Of a stretch of DNA of 64,000 nucleotides, positions 21,886 through 32,676 are shown in pieces; position 1 is the stretch's first letter, and each line of letters begins with the position of its first letter. Origin of the DNA: Bos javanicus (taxonomy: Eukaryota; Chordata; Mammalia; Artiodactyla; Bovidae); contig NC_083890.1 of the NCBI RefSeq assembly GCF_032452875.1, forward strand, positions 45,320,483 to 45,384,482, in the 5' to 3' direction. The notes under the pieces are model-generated. The model had not been told where the DNA came from. It did not search any database and saw nothing but the letters and a program-made list of their open reading frames with translations. The position numbers were made by a program, and so were the translations under genes.

Positions 21886-21974
21886 ACTGGGGGATCTTCC
21901 CAATCCAGGGATCGAACCTGGGTCTCCTGCATGGCAGGCGGATTCTTTACCAACTGAGCTACCAGGGAAGTCCA
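21886..21974 (-). mobile_element. Bov-tA SINE head fragment (antisense)
   Basis: 'gggggatcttcccaatccag' to 'agctaccagggaagtccacc'. Only the head and start of the body are present. Confidence 0.88.
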
Positions 21975-22004
21975 CCAAGGACATTACCTGTTAATAAATT
22001 AGTT

Positions 22005-22130
22005 AAACTCCCCACAGTTCTGAGGAATAGACAGTGTCAGCCTTACACAGATGGGAAACTGAAGCTCAGACAGGTTAAGTCACTTACCTGAAGACAGTTA
22101 ATAATGAACTGAGCGAGCATTCAAACTCCA
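22005..22130 (-). mobile_element. MIR SINE (antisense)
   Basis: 'acagatgggaaactgaagct' and 'cagacaggttaagtcactta' are the diagnostic MIR core in reverse complement. Confidence 0.8.
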
Positions 22131-22974
22131 ACCATTGCGCCATGTCGCCTGGGAGGAGGGGTGGCATTAAGACACCCAAATTAACACTGACCTAGCTTCA
22201 GAGAAGGAAGCTGCCAGAAGAAGCTGAGCAGAATGAAACAAAGCAACATAAACAAGAGCGTGTTCCTGGGGAACAGGCGAGAGTGAAGAGGCGAGCTCGG
22301 ATCCATGAAACAGAGGCCAGACTCTGATTGTTCCAAGGCACAGCAGGCTGGGCTCGGTGTAAACGTCTGTGCTGCCTGCCTGGAGAGGCTTCCTCTGCTC
22401 TATCTGCGCTTGGATGGCTGCAGTGTAGACGACTCACTTCTCTGGAGAAGAGATAAGAGGGGGGAAGGCTGGGGTCCCCAAGCCCCAGACTTCTGGGGAT
22501 AAGCTGTCCTGTGTCCAGTGAGAGGGAGCAGAGGGGCCCGGGCGTGTTAACACTGCAGGAGAGGAAACCCGGGACACGGCGGGATAAGGGGAGCCCTGTG
22601 GCGAGCACTGCAGGTGGAGTGCGAGCCGTGGAGGGCCGGCCGGGCCGTGTGCTTGTAGATGGCAGCTGTGGACGTGGTGCCAACAAGCTGGCCTGCCTCT
22701 GCTGTCTGCCAGGGGCCCACCGAACAGTTTATCTATCGTTCCCTAACCACTGCGCTGTTTAAAGCCTTCGGAGTCCCCCCCTTGTTGTATGCGGGGGGAA
22801 GCCCTGACTCCTCTCAAGGCGGAGGCCCCTCCCGACCCAGCTTGGGCTTCCGGCTCCCAGTCTCCCGTCCCCCTGACCTGGAGCTCAGCCACATGCCCCG
22901 GCCCTGGGCCTCCTCAGCCCTTCAGTCTGCCCCCTCGGTTTCCCCGGCTCCCTTCCCACCTCTTTTCCTTCTTG
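22131..22974. other. GC-rich unique sequence, weak CpG cluster
   Basis: GC-rich, with about ten CpG dinucleotides between roughly 22540 and 22690. Open frames of up to 162 codons on the minus strand (22686-22198) and others on the plus strand reflect base composition. No exon or promoter can be shown. Confidence 0.4.
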
Positions 22975-23325
22975 GCCTCTCTGCCCTGCACGTGCCGTCA
23001 GCTCCCTCCAGAACGTCTTTTCACTCAGCTCTGTGATCATCTGCCGGCTCCCTCTCATCTTCCTTCAGGACTCCTCCTCTCCCCCAAAACCTCTTCTGAT
23101 TCTCCCAGGCCTGGCCGACATCCCTTCCTCTCCACAAGCCCCCAAGCATACACCTCCATTCTGTTTACCCAAGCAGCCCAACCCGCTGTCTCCTTGCCCA
23201 CCTCCCTCCCTCAGGGCGAGTGATGGAGAGGTCTTGCTCAGCATCTTGTTCATAGGCCCCCCAGCCCCGACTACAGCCTCTTGTACAGAGCAGGTGCTCA
23301 GTAAGCCTGTTCGCTGGCTGGTGAC
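22975..23325 (+). mobile_element. L2 LINE 3' end fragment
   Basis: 'ctgccctgcacgtgccgtca', 'ctcatcttccttcaggactc' and the closing 'agagcaggtgctcagtaagc' follow the L2 3' UTR order. Diverged and without coding capacity. Confidence 0.6.
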
Positions 23326-23881
23326 ATTGAGGACGGGCAGGCCTGCAGCCTTCTGACTTCCCATCTCCTCTGAGAGTCTGTGAGTCTCTATTTCTGCTCC
23401 AGCAGTGAGGCACAGAGGACAGGAAGTTGCCAAAGCCAGATGATAAGACTTCTTCTGTTTGGGGCTGCCCACGTCGGCCTGGTCTTCGCAACTTGTAATC
23501 CGGGTATTTAAAAGAAAAACTGAACCAAGAGGAAAAAACATAGTTTTGATGAGGCAAGAGCTGCAAAAGAGCTAGCAGTGTAACAGTGACATGGCGTCTC
23601 AACCAGCTGTGGCGTGTCCAGATTCTATGGAGCCTCTGGTGGCTGTGGGATTGGGAAGGGTGGACGGGGGCGGGCGGCTTTGTGTAGGAGTCAAAAGGAC
23701 AACTGTCAAAACTGATCTGAGTGTTTCAAAGCCTCTTCTCCCTCAAGGCATTGCCTCTAGAGGTCAGCCTGACACCTGAAATCCTCACCTTAAATGCTTT
23801 CTTCTTGAGGCTGGATGTACCGGAAGAGACCAGACAGAAAAGAAATATGTTACCCAGATGGTGTAACCCTTGAAGTCACGT
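23326..23881. other. Unique sequence, no gene seen
   Basis: Frames of 145-158 codons on the minus strand (23602-23065) overlap each other and the L2 remnant, so they are not taken as genes. Confidence 0.4.
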
Positions 23882-23892
23882 TTGGCCATTAA

Positions 23893-24108
23893 ATGTGTGT
23901 GTTAGTTGCTCAGTCATGTCCGACTCCTTGTGACCCCCATGGATTGTAGCCTGCCAGGCCCCTCTGTCCATGGGATTCTCCAGGCAAGAACACTGGAGTG
24001 GGTTGCCATTCCCTTCTCCAGGGGAGTCTTCCCGACCCAGGGATCAAACCCAGGTCTCTTGCTTTGCAGGCAAATTCTTTACTGGCCGAGCTGCCGGGAT
24101 GCCCTTAA
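23893..24108 (-). mobile_element. Bov-tA SINE (antisense), 11-bp target duplication
   Basis: Body from 'gttgctcagtcatgtccgac', head to 'ggccgagctgccgggatgcc'. Perfect direct repeat ttggccattaa at 23882-23892 and 24109-24119. Confidence 0.95.
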
Positions 24109-24279
24109 TTGGCCATTAAGAGCCAATTGTAAATTAGTTTTTCATTGCCCAGACTAGCTCCTGAAGAACTGTGAATGATGAACATCTCAGTTTAGAAGGT
24201 TGGGTCAGACTCTGTACACTGCCCATCAGCTCTTTTGAACGTAGAGATACTCTGAGCTGTAGAGATTGAGGATTTTTAG

Positions 24280-24375
24280 CACAGATTTGCAAGGAAAGAA
24301 ATTGAGCTGGGAGAGAAGTGACTTGCCCCAAGTTGTAGCTCATAAAGAGGGAAAGACATGGTTGGGCCTCCAGTC
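24280..24375 (-). mobile_element. MIR SINE fragment (antisense)
   Basis: 'tgcaaggaaagaaattgagc', 'agaagtgacttgccccaagt' and 'ggttgggcctccagtctt' keep antisense MIR order. Confidence 0.6.
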
Positions 24376-25185
24376 TTCACCGCCCCCACCTCCCACAGCA
24401 CACCCCCCCACTACTGCCCCTCTTCACCCCACTTCACCTCCTGGTTCTGCTGTATCGGTGGAGAGATGGGTTGGGGGCTGGGCAGCGCGGGCTGGCTCCC
24501 CTTTTCCTAAATGTGGAGTCATGAAGGGCATAGGGGAAGGGGCTGGGGCCTGATGTGAGTGGAGGCAATAGAGAAGTTTGGCTGACCCTGCATAACTCAG
24601 CTTCCTGTCAGCCCTGACTCAGTAGCCCTGGACTGAAGCTGGCTGTCCGGGCTCCACAGAGAGAAAAGGTTTTCACAGCCTCTCTGCGTGAGGCTCTGAA
24701 CACAGACTCAGGCTGCTGCCCGCAGCAGTTACTGGTTGAGTGATCAAAGGCAGTCAGGGAGCCTTGAAAAGCTGAGCGGGCTGGGTGGGGGGGTAGGGGT
24801 GGGGGGCAGTGGGACTGCTCAGTCAACAACCAGCCTGGATCCGCTCCCCAGCGCTAACCTCCCCTCCCCAGCCCTAACCTCCCCTCCTCCCCAGGAAGAG
24901 TCCATGCCAGTCTTGGAGGGAAAGTCTGGAGATAAATCCAAGACAGAGCCAAGCCCTCCCTACCTGCGAATTCTAATGTGTGCCTCATAATAAGAATTTT
25001 TCCACCCAGCAAACAGAGGCGGCCTTTGAACTCACCTGGGGGCCTCTGAGCCTTCTCCTGACCACACAGCAAAAGTGAACCACAGATATCTGCTTCCTCC
25101 TTAAAGAGCATTGCTCTTTGGGGTGGGTCTCTAACACCTATCACTGTTCTCTGATCTGGTAAGGACCATCCTCTTCATTGTATTT
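24376..25185. other. Unique sequence with C-rich and G-rich tracts
   Basis: C-rich near 24380-24440, G-rich near 24780-24815 and a repeated 'cctcccctccccag' motif near 24858-24895. No gene recognised. Confidence 0.4.
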
Positions 25186-25400
25186 GGCTTCCCCGGGTGG
25201 CTCAGATGGTAAAGAATCTGCCTGCAAGGCAGGAGACACTGATTTGATCCCTGGGATAGGGAAGATCCTCCGGAGAAGGAAATGGCAACCCATTCCATTC
25301 TCTTGCCTGGAGAATTCCATGGACAGAGGAACTTGGTGGGCTACAGTCCATAGGGTCCCAAAGAGTTGGACACGATTGAGCGACTAACACTTTCACTTTC
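25186..25400 (+). mobile_element. Bov-tA SINE, full length
   Basis: 'ggcttccccgggtggctcag' to 'gcgactaacactttcacttt'. The B-box block is changed to 'gatttgatccc'. Confidence 0.94.
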
Positions 25401-26192
25401 TTCTCATCACTGTGTAAGAGACTGCTGAATCAGCACCTACTGCAGAAAATTGCCTTCTATGTAACATACAAGATACAGACCCTACATCCAGGGGCATGTT
25501 TATTCATCGACGAGTGCTTACTGAGAACTTCTATGAGCCAGACTCTCCTTGGTACAGAAGAGGATGGACAAGCTCTCTGTTCTCGTGGAGCTTGTGTCCC
25601 AGTGGTGGGGACACAAGGAAGCCAAGAAAGCAAATAGAGACACTAGGCTGTAACCAGAGAGTGCCAAGTGCCATCAAGAAGCGAAAGTGGGTAGTGTGGC
25701 ATAAGAGACCCTTCAGATAGAGAGGTCTCAGGAGCTGGGACCTGGGGGGTCCAGGAGTCAGAGCCTTGGAGCAAAGAGAATGAGGGGCATAGTGGTGTTT
25801 AAGGAACAGCGGAAGGCCGGTGGGCTGCAGGGCTTGAGCAGCAGGCAGGCTTGAGAGTTGTTAACACCCTCTTCTGTCACACTGACCCGGCCTTTTGATC
25901 TCGGCCTAAGATACCTTTCACCAGCACCGCTTTGCTGACTTCTAGATACTGGTATTTACAACCAGCTCGTGATGTTGTGTACTTTGAACACTCTACAAGT
26001 GTTCTTGGGGTTGAAAAGAAGATCCTCTCTCCTCCAGAAAGGCTGCTGGGAGACTTGGGGCAGGGCACGGGACTCAGGGCACTCTTAGTGTGGTTGGGCA
26101 GTCTGAGGTTCCCTGGAAATGAAGCCGTGATGGCGGGGAGAGGCAGCTCTGATTCCTCATGCAGAGCTAAAGTTGGTTCAAGTGCAGTGCAT
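25401..26192. other. Possible L2 piece, otherwise unique
   Basis: 'gagtgcttactgagaacttc' followed by 'ctcgtggagcttgtgtccca' (about 25511-25600) resembles an antisense L2 3' end. The rest is not recognised. Overlapping frames of about 115-125 codons at 25877-26306 run into the (CA)n tract and are rejected. Confidence 0.4.
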
Positions 26193-26193
26193 G

Positions 26194-26218
<25 letters not shown>
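26193..26218. repeat. (CA)n microsatellite
   Basis: About 13 CA units. Confidence 0.9.
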
Positions 26219-26224
<6 letters not shown>

Positions 26225-26606
26225 CTGCTACCTCAGGGTTCACTTTTCCATCTCCTCCACCTCTGTCCTATACACGGAGATAAGCAAGGTAACACCACAA
26301 GTATAAGCTGAAACCCCAAAATCCCCTCACACAGTGTCCCAGACTATATACTGTTGAAATAAGTCATAAATGTCGTGGTGTCTTGTTACCCCAACCAACT
26401 TTTCTCCATTTGGTTCAAAGCACTGATCAGCACATCTTCCGCATCTCCCATCCCCGACTCCCAGCAACTCCCTGGTAAATCTTAGATATTCCCTACGTGG
26501 GGGAGGGCGGATTTCTGGTCCCTCTTTCCAGGCCCCCTTTCCAACCACCCTGTCCCACACAAGATCTTTCACTGCCTTTCTTTTCTGATGTCTTCTCTAC
26601 TTTTAC
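26219..26606. other. Unique sequence, no gene seen
   Basis: Nothing recognised. Confidence 0.4.
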
Positions 26607-26720
26607 TCAATGGACACGAGTTTGAGCAAACTCCAGGAGATGGTGAAGGACAGGGAAGCCTGGCGTGCTGCAGACCATGGGGCCGCAAAGAGTCAGACAT
26701 GACCAAGTGACTGAACAGCA
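26607..26720 (+). mobile_element. BovB extreme 3' end (~113 bp)
   Basis: 'atggacacgagtttgagcaa' to 'gaccaagtgactgaacagca', almost the same segment as at 20241-20348. Flanks tacttttac (about 26598) and tactttcac (about 26722) may be the target repeats. Confidence 0.85.
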
Positions 26721-27964
26721 AGTACTTTCACAAGAACCTCCCAGATTCCTTTTGTTTCCGTTGGAAGAGCTGACTCCTAGCATTTGTAACTCTGACAGTC
26801 AGAAGGTCATGGAATGAGAAGTATGAGTTCTCCCCTCCTCTCCCCCATCCCTGAGTCTTAATCTTGTTTCTTTAAATATTCTCTAATGGGGGTGGGGGAC
26901 TGGTGTCAGAGAAGAAAGAAGGATGAAAAGGAAGAGAAGACTCAAAAATACACAAAGGTACCTGCTTTCTGAACTTTGGAGCTGGAGAAGCTATAACCAG
27001 GATGGCAGGTGGGAGGGGACCTCAGGGGACAGTAACCCTTAGAATTCAGTCCCTGTGGGAGAAGTCACCATGAGGTGGCCGTTTGCCTTGGAGGAGGTAC
27101 CGATGAGGGCGCATACTTCAGAACCATCCAGATGGTTCTGGGTGTTGGAATCTCATTTTATCAGCTGTGACCTGGAATAAACATGCCCTTAGTTGAAGCT
27201 TGGAATCCAGTTCGCTCTTCACGTTGAACAGGCGTGACTCTTAGGACAGGAGTGTGAACGATGCTGTTGGATATTTCACCCCAGGCCCCTTCCAAATGTT
27301 CTTCTTCCTTGAATGAGTCTACCTTGAATGTCTTCAGTAGGGCGGAGCTTCCCATATGGTGGACCTGGTGGGTTTTTCTCAATTGTCTGGACTTTGATGC
27401 TAAATGAGGCGCCTACCTCTTGAGAACTGAGGCCACTCTCATATTCTAGTATTATGCCCCCCACAAGTACTTATCAGTACTTTTTATAGCCAGAGATATG
27501 TCAGGCCCAGGTGGCACAAAGTCCACAGTTTTAAGAGAGTTTATTCTTACTGATTTTCTAAAAGAACAAAAAGGGGTTTCGGGTGGTAGGTCTCAGGAAG
27601 ATCAATAGCAGCCCACTCATCTGTATCTATCGCTTGCCAACTGCAGCTCTACTTCCCCCTGTTATTTTCCTAACTCCCAAGTTATACCTCTATTTTCTAG
27701 TGGGTAAAGTACAAAAAAAAAAAAAAAGCCGAGGAAATATTTACTGTAAGCATCCATAGTTCACCTGAGAGCCTGGGTGAAGTGTCTCATGTGCTGTGCC
27801 AACTGTTCACATGTTTAGTCCATGTTACTGTTTTACTCAGGTGTCTTGCCTTTTAACTTGGAGTTAGACTAAAATATAGTGTCCTGAGCTTCATAATATT
27901 TCAGTGTATCTTTATTTTAGCCCATCTACTCAATTTTACATTTGATAACAGTAAAGGAAGTCAA
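26721..27964. other. Unique sequence with a poly-A run
   Basis: About 1.2 kb with no recognised repeat. A 15-A run lies at about 27713-27727. No exon found. Confidence 0.4.
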
Positions 27965-28029
27965 TTCATTCACTCATTTATCCATCCATCCATCCATTCA
28001 TTCAACATTTATTACATTGTGTATAATGT

Positions 28030-28168
28030 GAGACGGCTGGATGGCATCACCAATGCAGTGGACATGAACCTGGGCAAACTTTGGGAGAGGGTGAGAGAAG
28101 AGAGGGCTGGCTCTGCAGTCCGAGGGGTCACAAAGAGTCAGACACGACAGGGCGACTGAACAACAACA
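28030..28168 (+). mobile_element. BovB extreme 3' end, diverged
   Basis: 'gagacggctggatggcatca' to 'cgacagggcgactgaacaac'. More diverged than the other short 3' pieces. Confidence 0.82.
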
Positions 28169-28288
28169 AATGTGCCAAGGGGTGTTCTTAGCACTGTTGA
28201 CAGAAAAGAAGTAAGTGGACAGACGTCTGTGCCCACATGGAAGTTACGTTCTAGAAGGGAGGATAAAACAACACAAACAGAATATACA

Positions 28289-28401
28289 GTGTGCTGCCGC
28301 TGCTGCTGCTAAGTCACTCCAGTCGTGTCTGACTCTTAGCGACCCCATGGACTGTAGCCCACCAGGCTCCTCCATCCATGGGATTTTCCAGGCAAGAGTC
28401 C
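28289..28401 (-). mobile_element. BovA-type SINE piece (antisense), cut short at a palindrome
   Basis: CTG-repeat tail and one BovA unit ('taagtcactccagtcgtgtc' to 'ttttccaggcaagagtcc'). It stops exactly where the AT-rich palindrome begins. Confidence 0.88.
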
Positions 28402-28446
28402 TGATAAATATGGGACCATGATATATATATGGTCCCATATTTATCA
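28402..28446. repeat. Perfect 18-bp inverted repeat with 9-nt loop
   Basis: tgataaatatgggaccat (28402-28419) pairs with atggtcccatatttatca (28429-28446). The loop is gatatatat. It could form a hairpin or cruciform. A second palindrome, cccatatatatatatatggg, lies at about 28745-28764 on the far side of the BovA2. Confidence 0.95.
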
Positions 28447-28461
28447 TATATATCATATATA

Positions 28462-28729
28462 TGCTATGCTAAGTCACTTCAGTCGTGTCCGACTCTGTGC
28501 AACCCCATAGACGGCAGCCCACCAGGCTCCCCCATCCCTGGGATTCTCCAGGCAAGAACATTGGAGTGGGTTGCCATTTCCTTCTCCAATGCATGAAGTG
28601 AAAAGTGAAAGTGAAGTCGCTCAGTCGTGTCTGACTCTTAGCGAACCCATGGACTGCAGCCTACCAGGCTCCTCCGTCCATGGGATTTTCCAGGCAAGAG
28701 TACTGGAGTGGGGAGCCACTGCCTTCTCC
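28462..28729 (-). mobile_element. BovA2 SINE (antisense dimer) inside AT-rich palindromic DNA
   Basis: Two BovA units ('taagtcacttcagtcgtgtc' and 'aagtcgctcagtcgtgtctg') joined by 'gtgaaaagtgaaagtgaag'. AT-rich flanks around 'atatcatatat' on both sides look like the target repeat. Confidence 0.93.
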
Positions 28730-28869
28730 GATATCATATATGTCCCCATATATATATATATGGGAGAAAACTAAAAATAAGTAGTAGTGGGCCGCAGCTT
28801 TAAACAGAGGGGAAAACCTTGCTGAGAAGGTAGCTTAAAACTTTAACCCACCTTGTTCATTTATCTGCT

Positions 28870-30230
28870 GTAAAATTCACATATTTCAGTGAAGAGATGG
28901 ATGATTTTGACCAGTGTACACACCCACGACCCTAATCAAGCCATGGAGAAGTCCCATCTCCCTCCCCAGAAAGGGCTGCCCCACTGTTTCATGTCATTCT
29001 CCTACGCCCCACCCCCAAGACACCATAGATTTTACTTGTATCTCTATAGATTAGTGTTTCCTGTTAGAATGTCATGTACATGCAATCATATAGCATAAAG
29101 TCTTTTGTCCCGGGCTTCTTTTTGTCAACTTAATCCGTGTTACTGTATTTATCAATAGTTCTGCTCTTTATTACTAAGTATTAATCCACTGTATGAATAT
29201 ACCATAATTTATGTATTCAATTATTTATCATTTCTCTTCTTTCATTCTTTCTGTGGTTTCCATCTGGTATTATTTCCCTTTGGACTGAAGGACATCCTTT
29301 ACCATAGTCTGCTGGTAATGAATTTTCTCAGATGTTGTTTATTTAAGAATGTCTTTATATTTTGAAGAATATTTTTGTTTCATATAGGACTCTGGATGGG
29401 CAGGATTTTTCATCCGATACCTAAAGAATGTTGCTTTATGGTCTTCTAGCCTCTATTGTTTCTGATGAAAAATTAGCAGTCATTTTAAACTTAGCTCCCC
29501 TGTATATAATTTGTCTTTTTTTTTCTACCTGCTTTCAAAATTTTTGTCTTTCTGTTCCGTGTTGAGTAGTTCAACTTTGATGTTCCAATGTAGGATTTTC
29601 TTTATCTTTATTCTTGAGCTTCTTGGATTTGTAAGTAATTTTTTAAAAATCTGGAATGCTTGACCGCTGTTACTTCAGATATTTTTTTTTTCCATTCTCG
29701 CTCTCTATTTTTTCTGGGACACGAATCACACATGTGTTACACTGTTTGTCTGATACTCTTCTACAGGTCCCTGACCCTCTGTTCATTTTTCCTTAATCTT
29801 TTTTCTCTCTTTGATGATTTCTACTGACCTGTTCCCAGCTTCACTGAGTCTTCTTCCATCTTCACTTTAAGGCCGTCCAGTGAGGGACTCATTTCAGGTA
29901 AAAGCACAGTTTTAGAATTTCCACATGACTCTTTTTCTGATACATATTTCTCTACTAAGATCCTTACATATTCATTCATTAGGACATTTTTTTAAAATTA
30001 ATAAGTATATTTTTAATTTTAATTTTTTGAGTATATATTGTAAAACACATATGTTTTGGATTTTTTACCTTCTAAGTTCAACACTTGGTCCACTTTAAAA
30101 TCAGGTGGGTTTTTTTCTTATTTCTTTTATTGTCTACTGTGGATTACACAATCTTAGTTTGTGTGTTTGCACATCTACTGATCTATGATTGACTACTGGA
30201 CATTGTGAATTTTGCATCATAGAGACTTGG
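28870..30230 (-). mobile_element. Old L1 LINE 3' end (antisense), ~1.3 kb
   Basis: Block order matches an antisense L1M 3' UTR: 'tgtaaaattcacatatttca', 'ctggtaatgaattttctcag', 'tggtcttctagcctctattg', 'tctttattcttgagcttctt', 'ctactggacattgtgaattt'. No coding frame survives. It is the largest single old L1 piece here. Confidence 0.75.
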
Positions 30231-30638
30231 GATCAGCAATAAAACATCCTGCTTCGAGGAAAATACTCTATGTCTGCACCATGCAATATAGTAGCAGCTG
30301 TTAAACACTTGAACATGACTGAGGAACTGAATTTTAAATTTCATTTAATTTTTGTTAATTTAAGTTTAAATATTCACATATTTACCTCCCAGAACTGCTC
30401 AACCTTTATTATATTTGTTTCGGTTTCACCCTCATGGCAGCAGAGGTTTGGTAAGGCTTGGATGGTTCTGCCTGACACGTGTACAGTCCAGCTCTCGGCC
30501 ATGAAATCATGAGCAAGCATCCCACACACCTGCATAGACTTCTAGGGCTTTGTTTCCAACAGCGGGGCTCCCCTCAAGTTCCCTTCTCCCAAGCATTAAA
30601 CTTGTGTGCTGGTTATTTTCCATTGCCTGAAAAATCTC
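30231..30638. other. Possible old DNA-transposon piece, otherwise unique
   Basis: 'caccatgcaatatagtagca' and the AT-rich text after it resemble one end of the element seen at 44470-44960, but the match is weak. No gene seen. Confidence 0.35.
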
Positions 30639-30863
30639 TTGTTGCTGTTCAGTTGCTAAGTTGTATCCGACTCTTTGTGACCCCATGGACTGTAGCCTGC
30701 CAGCGGCTACGAGGTCCTGGTCCTAGTCCACGGGCTTTTCTAGGCAAGAATATTAGGAGGGGTTGCCATTTCCTACTCCAGGGGACCTTCCCCACCCAGG
30801 ATTGAACCCGTGTCTTCTGCATTGGTAGGCAGATTCTTTACCACTGAGCCACCAGGGAAGCCC
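30639..30863 (-). mobile_element. Bov-tA SINE (antisense) with internal insertion
   Basis: 'gttcagttgctaagttgtat' to 'gagccaccagggaagccc'. Around 30705-30735 it carries extra bases relative to sister copies ('ggctacgaggtcctggtcct'). Confidence 0.92.
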
Positions 30864-32054
30864 CCAAAATATCTTAACATCATTATCTTATCCAATTTCC
30901 TAATTATCTAACATATAAAGTATCATGTAGTTATAGTACATCTGAATGGTTTTATTAACTTACTTTAGGAAATTAGATGATGAATGCAAACAGAATCTTG
31001 TTGAACCAGAAGCATTTACCATTGTCTCTGTGAAAATGTAGGAAAGAGTCAAGAAATACAGGCAGAGAGAAGTCAGGTGAGTCCTGAAATCCCAGGGCAG
31101 TAGCATCTGGGAAGTGAATGATGGCCCTTGAGCCCCAGGAAGGTAATGGATACATTACTCAAAGGTTTTGACTAATGCATGTGGTCTCACATTTCATCTG
31201 GCCCAACGTGTAACTAATTGGTCATTTCTATCAGAGCCCACTGGAGAAGAAAAACTTGTTGAAACAAGATGTAGTGAGCCAAGACGGGTCAGTCCTACCC
31301 CAAACATAAGCTGCTGTGCTTTGGAGATACCTGTGTAAAACATAAGGAAAGCCAGCTTTAAACCATAGGCTTTAAAGCACGTCTAACAACCCCTTGTGAC
31401 AAAGGATCCATCTCTTTAATAGGATAAGAGCTGTGGGCAGGCTCAGTCCAGGCTGCAAAGAGAACTTTGGAAATGTTTTCTTCTTGTTTTGATTAAGAAA
31501 AGCTGGCTGAGAAGTTTCTGTTCTTCTTATATTAGAACAGGCAGAAAATATCCATCCAGGAAACAAAATGCAGTCCACAAAAAGAATGAGGGATGTGTGT
31601 ATATTCTAATAAAGAATCCTCTCCAACAAAGAAAACTCAGCCATCAAATCAAGGTACAGCCAGAATGATGTTTATAGTATAAGATCATTAGTGTAAAAAA
31701 TGAAATATAAGTATGCACAGACATAAAAGAGGCAGGCTCTGGGGAAGGGAGTTGAGTAGCTGAGAGTAAGCAGGGAACTTATTTTTCAGTCTATCCTTCA
31801 GCTCTTGAATTTATTTCTACATGTACTTAAATTCAGATAGGTTGTTTTTCTCAGTTGAAAATATTGAAAAGTTTAGGAGAGAAGAAATAACATCCATAAT
31901 GAAATTTTCAAAAGAGCTGGAATGGGTCCTTCCCTTTTCCATTTGCAAAACAAGCCATAATCACGCCGGACGCTGGGACCTAAATGAGCATTCATTCAAT
32001 AGATGAGGTTTAGGATACAGTGCTTCTTTCTGACAGTGCACTCAAGGGTCCCTG
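30864..32054. other. Unique sequence, no gene seen
   Basis: About 1.2 kb of AT-rich DNA without a recognised repeat. Frames are short and without domains. Confidence 0.4.
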
Positions 32055-32209
32055 AGTGTATTCATTTGCTAGGATTGCTGTAAAAAAGTACCACAAACTG
32101 AGTTGCTTAAACAACAGCAATTTATTATCTCACAATTCTGGAGGCTTAAAGTCTGACATCAAGGTGTCAACGGGTTGGTTCTTTTTGAGAGCTCTGAAGA
32201 AAATCTGTG

Positions 32210-32400
32210 AGAGTGAGTAAAAGTTGCTCAATGGTGTCTGACTCTGCGGACTGTACCCCGCCAGGCTCCTCTGTCCATGGGGCTCTCCAGGCAAGAATAC
32301 TGGAGTAGATTGCCATTTCCTTCTCCAGGGGATCTTCCCAATCCAGGGATTGAACCCAGGTCTCCTGCATTTCATGCAGCTTCTTTACCATCTGAGCCAC
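32210..32400 (-). mobile_element. Bov-tA SINE (antisense), 10-bp target duplication
   Basis: 'agttgctcaatggtgtctga' to 'ctttaccatctgagccac'. The direct repeat aaaatctgtg occurs at 32200-32209 and 32401-32410. The first bases of the head (gggcttcc end) are missing. Confidence 0.94.
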
Positions 32401-32676
32401 AAAATCTGTGCCTCTCCTCTAACTTCTGGTGGTTTTCCGGTAATTCTTAGCGTTTCTTGGTTTGTAGAAGCACCACCCCCAGCCCCACCCTCATCTTCTC
32501 ACGGTGTTCTCCCTCTGTGTGTGTCCAAATTCCCCCTTCTGTAAGGACATCAGTCATATTGGATTGGGAATGACTAATGACTTCATTTTAACTTACCTAA
32601 TTACATCAGCAAAAAGCTTATTTCCAAATAAGGTCACACTCTGAGGCACGGGGAGCTAGGACTTCAACATATAAAT

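Larger units (their letters stand above)
27965..28840 (-). mobile_element. L2-like LINE remnant (antisense), heavily interrupted
   Basis: 'ttcattcaacatttattaca' then, after a BovB insertion, 'cccacatggaagttacgttc' follow an antisense L2 3' end. Insertions: BovB 3' end, a SINE piece, an AT-rich palindrome and a BovA2. A (CATC)n run lies at about 27980-28000. Confidence 0.5.

Noticed and set aside
22198..23602. Several 107-162-codon frames on both strands
   Set aside because: They overlap each other in a GC-rich stretch that partly is L2. GC-rich DNA has few stop codons, and no domain or splice pattern is seen.
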